NCBI GenBank assembly: GCA_022560715.1
Contig: JADFSQ010000023.1
Coordinates: 1 to 11,485 of the forward strand
Direction: 5' to 3'
Length of the DNA: 11,485 nt
From: Bacteroidota bacterium
GTDB taxonomy: Bacteria; Bacteroidota; Bacteroidia; Flavobacteriales; Flavobacteriaceae
Part shown: one piece after another, positions 6,825 to 11,485 of the stretch
Numbering within the stretch: the stretch's first letter is position 1
Layout of the letters: the number at the start of each line of letters is the position of its first letter
Made by a program: the position numbers and the translations under genes
Notes under the pieces: model-generated
Databases searched by the model: none
What the model saw: the letters and a program-made list of their open reading frames with translations, nothing else
What the model was told of the DNA's origin: nothing

Positions 6825-6913
6825 GTGTTTAAATTATGTTTTTTAGCTGAACACATGCTGTTCGCTATTAGTCATTTCCTTGAGTGATAAACTTTTTAGC
6901 ATGCTCGTTTCAT
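6825..6913 (-). repeat. 89-bp inter-cistronic element, copy B (upstream of rpmC)
   Basis: This is the second copy of the element at 5883-5971, the same length to the base, starting ATGAAACGAGCATG and ending ..AACAC just before the rpmC ATG. It is 75% identical to copy A without gaps. Differences cluster near 21-36 and 63-70 of the element. Within each copy the start (ACGAGCATG) and the middle (AACAGCATG) resemble each other, each followed by a TAAAAA tract. Confidence 0.8.
6843..6902 (-). CDS. Possible 19-codon micro-ORF in element copy B
   Basis: The frame reads MLKSLSLKEMTNSEQHVFS and stops at TAA (6843-6845). It is the positional and sequence counterpart of the 22-codon frame at 5892-5960, aligned without gaps for 17 codons with the shared block EQHV. 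I do not know the product. The case for translation is weak: conserved length, start codon and core. The case against is that bases outside the frame are equally conserved. Confidence 0.3.
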   Translation of the reverse strand: MLKSLSLKEMTNSEQHVFS

Positions 6914-6925
6914 AATATCAATAAA

Positions 6926-7345
6926 TTAAGCTTCAAAATCTCTAGCAATTATAAACTTCGTTCTTACCGGAAGCTTTTGTGCAGCGAGACGTAATGCTTC
7001 TTTTGCAATTTCTAAAGACACACCTCCAACTTCGAATAATAATCTTCCTGGTTTAACTACAGCTACGTAATATTCCACAGAACCTTTTCCTTTTCCCATA
7101 CGTACTTCGAGAGGTTTCTTTGTAATAGGCTTGTCCGGAAATATTTTAATCCATAATTGTCCTTCTCTTTTCATGTAACGTGTCGCGGCAATACGAGCGG
7201 CTTCAATTTGACGAGAAGTAACAAACTTTGAGTCTAATGATTTTATACCAAACATTCCGTAAGCTAGTCGGTTTCCTCTTCCAGAGTTACCTTTCATTCT
7301 TCCTTTCTGTTGTTTACGAAATTTCGTTCTTTTTGGTTGTAACAT
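6926..7345 (-). CDS. rplP: 50S ribosomal protein L16 (uL16)
   Basis: L16 lies between the central protuberance and the peptidyl transferase centre and is needed for A-site tRNA positioning. The 139 residues start [19 protein letters not shown] and include [20 protein letters not shown] (44-63), [36 protein letters not shown] (65-100) and [17 protein letters not shown]. Arg82 in VRMGKGKG corresponds to the arginine that is hydroxylated in E. coli L16; whether that happens here is unknown. It lies 20 nt after rpsC. Confidence 0.98.
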   Translation of the reverse strand: MLQPKRTKFRKQQKGRMKGNSGRGNRLAYGMFGIKSLDSKFVTSRQIEAARIAATRYMKREGQLWIKIFPDKPITKKPLEVRMGKGKGSVEYYVAVVKPGRLLFEVGGVSLEIAKEALRLAAQKLPVRTKFIIARDFEA

Positions 7346-7365
7346 TTTTCTTTAAATTTAAAAAA

Positions 7366-8079
7366 TTACTTTCTACGACGATTTTTATTATTACCGCCTC
7401 GTCCACCTTTTCCTTGCTTTTTAGATAAACCAATAAGCGGAGAAAGTTCTCTTTTACCATATACTTCACCTTTCATAATCCAAACTTTAATACCCAATTT
7501 ACCATAGGTTGTATTGGCTTCTACTAAAGCATAGTCAATGTCGGCTCTAAATGTTGATAAAGGAATTCTTCCGTCTTTGAAGTGTTCACTACGTGCCATT
7601 TCTGCACCATTTAATCGTCCACTAATTTGAATTTTAATACCTTCAGCATTCATTCGCATTGAAGCAGTAATTGCCATTTTAATTGCACGCTTGTATGAAA
7701 TACGATTTTCAATTTGACGTGCTACACTTGATGCTACGAGATACGAATCCAGTTCTGGTCTTTTAATTTCAAAGATGTTTATTTGAACTTCTTTACCTGT
7801 AATCTTTTTAAGCTCTTCTTTTAACTTGTCTACCTCTTGACCACCTTTACCAATAATAATTCCAGGACGTGCTGTTGTGATAGTAACGGTTACAAGTTTA
7901 AGGGTTCTTTCGATGATTACTCTCGATACACTGGCTTTTGATAAACGAGCGAAAATATACTTTCTGATTTTATGATCTTCAGCCAGTTTATCTCCATAAT
8001 CGTTTCCTCCATACCAGTTAGATTCCCATCCTCTGATAATTCCTAAACGATTTCCAATCGGATTTGTCTTTTGTCCCAT
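7366..8079 (-). CDS. rpsC: 30S ribosomal protein S3 (uS3)
   Basis: S3 is in the head of the small subunit and forms part of the mRNA entry tunnel with helicase function. The 237-residue protein starts [20 protein letters not shown]. It has a type II KH domain with the GxxG loop at 77-80 ([16 protein letters not shown], 71-86), then the C-terminal domain with [37 protein letters not shown] and [13 protein letters not shown]. It ends in a flexible Gly/Asn/Arg/Lys-rich tail ([17 protein letters not shown]). Normal for the family. It lies 3 nt after rplV. Confidence 0.98.
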   Translation of the reverse strand: MGQKTNPIGNRLGIIRGWESNWYGGNDYGDKLAEDHKIRKYIFARLSKASVSRVIIERTLKLVTVTITTARPGIIIGKGGQEVDKLKEELKKITGKEVQINIFEIKRPELDSYLVASSVARQIENRISYKRAIKMAITASMRMNAEGIKIQISGRLNGAEMARSEHFKDGRIPLSTFRADIDYALVEANTTYGKLGIKVWIMKGEVYGKRELSPLIGLSKKQGKGGRGGNNKNRRRK

Positions 8080-8082
8080 TTA

Positions 8083-8493
8083 TTAATTGCTTTGTGTGTT
8101 ATTGTTAGCTCCAAGCACGAGTGTTACGTGGTTAGATCTTTTTCTAATTCTATGAGCTCGCCCTTGTGGTGCTGGGCGTAATCTTTTTAACATTGTTCCA
8201 CAATCAACTCTAATTTCTTTTACAAATAAATCGGCATCTTCAACATCAGCTTCTTCATTTTTAGCTTGCCAGTTTGCAACAGCCGACATTAGCAATGTTT
8301 CTAAACGTCGTGATGCTTCTTTTGGACTAAACCTTAAAATATTAAGTGCTCTTTCTACTTTTTCGCCTCTTACCAAATCGGCTACTAAACGCATTTTTCT
8401 TGGTGACGTAGGACAGTTATTAAGTTTCGCAAAAGCGATTTGCTTCTTTTCTGCCTTAATAGCGTCTGCCATTTGTTTTTTACGACTTCCCAT
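8083..8493 (-). CDS. rplV: 50S ribosomal protein L22 (uL22)
   Basis: L22 lines the peptide exit tunnel at the constriction with its beta-hairpin loop and is a known site of macrolide resistance changes. The core runs from about residue 20 ([24 protein letters not shown]) through [28 protein letters not shown] to the loop at 96-120 ([20 protein letters not shown]). The first about 18 residues ([17 protein letters not shown]) are an extra basic extension compared with E. coli, which I believe is common in Flavobacteriia. The ATG at 8493 is 5 nt after rpsS; an internal Met8 would be an alternative start. Confidence 0.97.
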   Translation of the reverse strand: MGSRKKQMADAIKAEKKQIAFAKLNNCPTSPRKMRLVADLVRGEKVERALNILRFSPKEASRRLETLLMSAVANWQAKNEEADVEDADLFVKEIRVDCGTMLKRLRPAPQGRAHRIRKRSNHVTLVLGANNNTQSN

Positions 8494-8498
8494 AGCTC

Positions 8499-8777
8499 TT
8501 ATCTTTTACCTTTATTTTTTGCACCTGCATGACCTCTAAAAGATCGTGTTGGCGAAAATTCTCCTAATTTATGACCTACCATGTTTTCAGTAATATAAAC
8601 TGGCACAAATTGTCGACCATTATGTACAGCAATTGTTTGACCAACAAAGTCTGGAGTAATCATACTTGCTCTAGACCAAGTTTTAATTACAGTTTTCTTT
8701 TTAGCCTCAGTATTTGCTAATACTTTTCTTTCTAATTTATAATGAACGTAAGGTCCTTTTTTTAATGATCTTGCCAT
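8499..8777 (-). CDS. rpsS: 30S ribosomal protein S19 (uS19)
   Basis: S19 binds the head of the small subunit together with S13 and contacts 23S rRNA in an inter-subunit bridge. The 92 residues start [20 protein letters not shown] and contain [59 protein letters not shown], every part of the family signature. Complete. It lies 6 nt after rplB and 5 nt before rplV. Confidence 0.98.
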   Translation of the reverse strand: MARSLKKGPYVHYKLERKVLANTEAKKKTVIKTWSRASMITPDFVGQTIAVHNGRQFVPVYITENMVGHKLGEFSPTRSFRGHAGAKNKGKR

Positions 8778-8783
8778 AACTAT

Positions 8784-9608
8784 TTATTTATTTCTACGTT
8801 CTATAATATATTTATTACTCGCTTTTGTTTTAGAACGGGTTCTATATCCTTTAGCAGGAATACCTTTTCTAGAACGTGGATGACCACCTGAAGCTTTCCC
8901 TTCTCCACCACCCATTGGATGATCGACAGGATTCATAGCCACTGGTCTTGTACGTGGACGTCTTCCTAACCATCTGCTTCTACCTGCTTTACCAGATACC
9001 AATAACTGATGGTCGGAATTTGAAACAACTCCAATAGTTGCCAAACAGTTTATAAGAATCAATCGTGTTTCTCCAGAAGGTAATTTAATAGTAGCAAATT
9101 TACCATCTCTTGCCATTAACTGTGCAAAAGCTCCAGCACTACGAGCCATAACAGCACCTTGACCTGGATGTAATTCGATACAAGAAATAACGGTACCTAA
9201 TGGAATTTGGCTTAAAGGCATAGCATTTCCAATTTCTGGAGCTATTTTTTCGCCTGATACAACTGTTTGCCCAACTTGAAGTCCACTTTGAGCAATCATA
9301 TATCTTTTCTCACCATCCTGATAATTCAACAACGCGATAAACGCTGTACGGTTTGGATCGTATTCAATAGATTTAACTTCTGCTGGAATACCAGTTTTGT
9401 TGCGTTTAAAATCTATAATACGATACCTCTTTTTATGACCTCCACCTATATAGCGCATGGTCATTTTTCCTTGACTGTTTCTACCACCTGAACGTTTTTT
9501 CGGAGCGAGTAAACTCTTCTCCGGCTTATCAGTAGTAATGGCGTCAAACCCATTTACTACTCTAAATCGCTGTCCTGGTGTGATTGGTTTTAATTTTCTT
9601 ACTGACAT
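8784..9608 (-). CDS. rplB: 50S ribosomal protein L2 (uL2)
   Basis: L2 is a primary 23S rRNA binder close to the peptidyl transferase centre and is needed for subunit joining. The 274 residues start [20 protein letters not shown], with the OB-like domain from about 37 ([20 protein letters not shown]) and the SH3-like domain from about 125. The C-terminal signature [21 protein letters not shown] is present (226-246). His230 corresponds to E. coli His229 (mature numbering), the residue important for peptide-bond formation. The next-but-one residue, often His, is Met here. It lies 11 nt after rplW. Confidence 0.98.
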   Translation of the reverse strand: MSVRKLKPITPGQRFRVVNGFDAITTDKPEKSLLAPKKRSGGRNSQGKMTMRYIGGGHKKRYRIIDFKRNKTGIPAEVKSIEYDPNRTAFIALLNYQDGEKRYMIAQSGLQVGQTVVSGEKIAPEIGNAMPLSQIPLGTVISCIELHPGQGAVMARSAGAFAQLMARDGKFATIKLPSGETRLILINCLATIGVVSNSDHQLLVSGKAGRSRWLGRRPRTRPVAMNPVDHPMGGGEGKASGGHPRSRKGIPAKGYRTRSKTKASNKYIIERRNK

Positions 9609-9619
9609 TTTTTGTCTAA

Positions 9620-9910
9620 TTACATGTTAGCGTATAAATCAATCGTTTCACCTTCCGCCAGTTGTACAATTGCTTTTTTAACAGCATTTGTTTTACCATT
9701 TTGAATTCCCGTTTTTGTATGACGGGTTTTTCGATCTGGACGGACATTTATAGTACGAACTTTTTCAACAGAAACACCATAAGCAGCTTCAACTGCTTTT
9801 TTAATTTCTATCTTGTTCGCCTTTGTATTCACAGAAAAAGTGTAACGATTATTTAATTCGCTATCGTTAGTTGCTTTCTCAGTGATTATTGGTTTAATTA
9901 AGATATTCAT
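9620..9910 (-). CDS. rplW: 50S ribosomal protein L23 (uL23)
   Basis: L23 sits at the exit of the peptide tunnel and is the docking site for trigger factor and signal recognition particle. The 96 residues include the signature [20 protein letters not shown] (1-20), [36 protein letters not shown] (21-56), a basic extended loop ([19 protein letters not shown]) that reaches into rRNA, and [16 protein letters not shown] near the end. Complete. It lies 6 nt after rplD. Confidence 0.97.
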   Translation of the reverse strand: MNILIKPIITEKATNDSELNNRYTFSVNTKANKIEIKKAVEAAYGVSVEKVRTINVRPDRKTRHTKTGIQNGKTNAVKKAIVQLAEGETIDLYANM

Positions 9911-9916
9911 TGTTTC

Positions 9917-10546
9917 TTATTTACTTAAGTTCAATTCAATTTCTTCTAAAGAGCTTTCCATAAGCACTACTTGATTTGCATTTAAAATCTTGTAAGTACT
10001 TAATTCTGAATTCAATACAACTTCAGACCTTTTTAAATTGCGTGACGACAAATATACATTATTATTTAAGTCGCCCAACACAAACAAAGATTTTTTATTC
10101 TCAAGTCCCAAAGCCTTTAAAATAGCTGTAAATTCTTTGGTTTTTGGAGTTTCAAAATTAAAGTCTTCTAATACAGTTATCGCCTTTTCACTTGCCTTAA
10201 TACTTAATGCAGATTTTCGTGCTAAACGTTTAAGATTTTTATTTAATTTGAATCTATAATCTCTTGGTCTTGGACCAAAAATACGTCCACCACCTCTAAA
10301 TATACCAGACTTTATACTCCCTGCTCTTGCAGTACCAGTACCTTTTTGTTTTTTAATCTTACGTGTACTTCCAACAATATCTGCTCTTTCTTTTGCCTTA
10401 TGTGTTCCTTGACGTTGATTAGCAAGATATTGCTTAACATCGAGGTAAACAGCATGGTTATTTGGCTCAATAGCATACACAGCTGCAGAAAGGTTCACCT
10501 TTCTTCCTGTGTCTTTTCCGTTAATATCTAAAACTGCTATTTTCAT
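9917..10546 (-). CDS. rplD: 50S ribosomal protein L4 (uL4)
   Basis: L4 lines the peptide tunnel opposite L22 and, in E. coli, represses its own S10 operon. The 209-residue protein has a long Gly/Arg/Lys-rich loop at about 42-100 (NQRQGTHKAKERADIVGSTR, then KKQKGTGTARAGSIKSGIFRGGGRIFGP) that reaches the tunnel wall, followed by RDYRFKLNKNLKRLARKSALS and a C-terminal globular domain. The start ATG overlaps the rplC stop by one base (TAATG), so translational coupling with rplC is likely. Whether it autoregulates here cannot be told: the leader of the operon lies outside the window. Confidence 0.98.
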   Translation of the reverse strand: MKIAVLDINGKDTGRKVNLSAAVYAIEPNNHAVYLDVKQYLANQRQGTHKAKERADIVGSTRKIKKQKGTGTARAGSIKSGIFRGGGRIFGPRPRDYRFKLNKNLKRLARKSALSIKASEKAITVLEDFNFETPKTKEFTAILKALGLENKKSLFVLGDLNNNVYLSSRNLKRSEVVLNSELSTYKILNANQVVLMESSLEEIELNLSK

Positions 10547-11163
10547 TATTTTCTAATAATTACATAAGCGTTTTTTGGTCCAGGAATACACCCTTTAACC
10601 ACCAGTAGATTCTTTTCAGGAACTACTTTTAAAACTCTTAAATTTTGAACTTTTACTGTTACGCCTCCCATTCTTCCTGCCATTCGCATTCCTTTAAATA
10701 CTCTTGCAGGATATGAAGCGGCTCCAATAGAACCTGGTGCTCTTAAACGGTTATGCTGACCGTGAGTAGCTTGACCAACTCCAGCAAAACCATGACGTTT
10801 TACAACACCTTGAAATCCTTTTCCTTTTGATGTTCCAGCAACATCTACAAACTCACCTTCTGTGAAGTGCTCCACAGTAATTTCGTCACCTAATTTGTAC
10901 TCCACATCAAAACCTTTGAATTCAACGATTTTGCGTTTTACAGAAGTTCCTGCTTTTTTAGCGTGACCAAGGTCGGCTTTAGTAGCACTTTTTTCTGTCG
11001 CGTCATCGAAACCCAATTGAATGGCTTCATAGCCATCAATTTCTTTAGTTCTGACTTGGGTAACAACGCATGGTCCAGCTTTGATTACTGTACAAGGAAT
11101 ATTCTTCCCGTTTTCATCAAAAATGCTGGTCATTCCGATTTTTTTTCCTATTAACCCAGACAT
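10546..11163 (-). CDS. rplC: 50S ribosomal protein L3 (uL3)
   Basis: L3 starts large-subunit assembly and reaches the peptidyl transferase centre with a long extension. The 205 residues start [20 protein letters not shown], and the central extension (about 112-170) contains [56 protein letters not shown]. By my alignment Ala148 occupies the place of the Gln that PrmB methylates in E. coli L3 (GSIGQ there, GSIGA here), so that modification cannot occur at this position. The closing [21 protein letters not shown] is normal. Unlike its neighbours it is separated from the preceding gene by a 248-bp gap with repeats. Confidence 0.98.
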   Translation of the reverse strand: MSGLIGKKIGMTSIFDENGKNIPCTVIKAGPCVVTQVRTKEIDGYEAIQLGFDDATEKSATKADLGHAKKAGTSVKRKIVEFKGFDVEYKLGDEITVEHFTEGEFVDVAGTSKGKGFQGVVKRHGFAGVGQATHGQHNRLRAPGSIGAASYPARVFKGMRMAGRMGGVTVKVQNLRVLKVVPEKNLLVVKGCIPGPKNAYVIIRK

Positions 11164-11171
11164 ATTAATTA

Positions 11172-11199
11172 TTGATTTACGATTTTTGATTTACGATTT
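11172..11199. repeat. Exact tandem duplication of TTGATTTACGATTT
   Basis: Two perfect adjacent copies of the 14-mer (11172-11185 and 11186-11199) lie 8 bases upstream of the rplC start codon, in the untranslated stretch between rpsJ and rplC. A degenerate version is present at 3658-3692. Function is unknown. Confidence 0.85.
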
Positions 11200-11327
11200 T
11201 AGAATTTATCTAAATTAAATCTCAAATCTGTTATTAATTATTTTACTATTCAGACGTTTTAAAAAACGTTTTTCAAAAATTTAGGGTCAAAATACGTTTC
11301 AACCCTGAATTGTATTTTTACCGTTTT

Positions 11328-11348
11328 TCCTTAACCAATCGTTAAGGA
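11328..11348. other. Perfect 8-bp inverted repeat, 5-nt loop, in the rpsJ-rplC gap
   Basis: TCCTTAAC (11328-11335) and GTTAAGGA (11341-11348) are exact complements around CAATC. No T-run follows on the minus strand (it continues AAAAACGG), so it is not an intrinsic terminator of the operon. A second weaker hairpin, AGGGT/ACCCT, lies at 11283-11305. Confidence 0.6.
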
Positions 11349-11357
11349 CATGTTTGC

Positions 11358-11407
11358 TTTCCGCGAAAGCGGAAATCTTTTCATGAGATTCCTGCCTTCG
11401 CAGGAAT
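11358..11407. repeat. REP-like pair of palindromes between rpsJ and rplC
   Basis: The first palindrome has a perfect 7-bp stem with tetraloop, TTTCCGC GAAA GCGGAAA (11358-11375). Twelve bases on is a second perfect 8-bp stem with tetraloop, ATTCCTGC CTTC GCAGGAAT (11388-11407). Paired palindromes of this form, with the CATTCCTGCGAAGGCAGGAAT core on the minus strand, belong to the family of dispersed REP-type repeats found between genes in many bacteria and often moved by RAYT transposases. The far end is only 5 bases from the rpsJ stop. I recognise the type; the copy number in this genome cannot be seen here. Confidence 0.75.
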
Positions 11408-11411
11408 GACA

Positions 11412-11485
11412 CTACACTTTAATTTCTACCTCAACGCCACTTGGTAATTCAAGTTTCATTAAAGCATCGATTGTTTTTGATGATG
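11412..11485 (-). CDS. rpsJ: 30S ribosomal protein S10 (uS10), 3' end only
   Basis: The last 24 codons are inside the window, reading SSKTIDALMKLELPSGVEVE and then IKV before TAG at 11412-11414. This is the normal C-terminus of bacterial S10 (LELPSGVEVEIKV), which binds 16S rRNA in the head of the small subunit and also acts as NusE in antitermination. The rest of the gene lies beyond 11485. It is the usual first gene of the S10 cluster, before rplC, but here 248 bases separate the two. Confidence 0.93.
   Translation of the reverse strand, partial: SSKTIDALMKLELPSGVEVEIKV

Noticed and set aside
11328..11348. Intrinsic terminator after rpsJ
   Set aside because: The hairpin is perfect but no T-run follows on the minus strand.
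1..11485. CRISPR array, tRNA or rRNA genes, insertion sequence
   Set aside because: No spaced repeat array, cloverleaf or transposase frame was seen on either strand; nearly all bases are in ribosomal protein genes.

Overview
The window is almost entirely one minus-strand ribosomal-protein operon, the fused S10 and spc clusters. In transcription order, from high to low coordinates, it reads rpsJ (3' end only), rplC, rplD, rplW, rplB, rpsS, rplV, rpsC, rplP, rpmC, rpsQ, rplN, rplX, rplE, rpsN, rpsH, rplF, rplR, rpsE, rpmD, rplO and the first part of secY. Low G+C, a cysteine-poor uS14, A/T-rich leaders that mostly lack Shine-Dalgarno motifs, and the style of the L3, L22 and SecY proteins point to Bacteroidota, most likely Flavobacteriia. 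That assignment comes from recognising the proteins, not from a search.

Near position 1170-1190 the sequence changes identity. SecY runs normally to about residue 304. The same reading frame then continues as the last third of a multicopper oxidase, with both copper-binding motifs intact. Beyond it lie a type IV pilin-like protein and a small frameshifted protein resembling DUF1059. These three do not belong to a flavobacterial spc operon and look like genes of a Patescibacteria (CPR) type organism. The two halves meet at a short stretch that plausibly occurs in both parent genes, so a chimeric contig is the simplest explanation. Positions 1 to about 1170 should not be assigned to the same genome as the rest without read-level proof.

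Within the operon most genes are 2-20 nt apart, and rplD and rplC overlap by one base. The exceptions hold the unexplained structure. Two gaps, upstream of rplX and upstream of rpmC, carry copies of the same 89-bp element, about 75% identical without gaps. Each runs up to the base before the next start codon and contains a micro-ORF of about 20 codons. The rpsJ-rplC gap (248 bp) carries two REP-like palindromes, a third perfect 8-bp hairpin and a 14-bp exact tandem repeat. A degenerate version of the tandem repeat recurs between rplR and rplF.

The ribosomal proteins assemble both subunits. Those from rpsJ to rplO bind 16S or 23S rRNA, and SecY would be the membrane channel for secreted proteins. 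I see no defence, CRISPR, tRNA or insertion-sequence system in the window. The main new-looking item is the repeated 89-bp inter-cistronic element, and the main caution is the SecY chimera.
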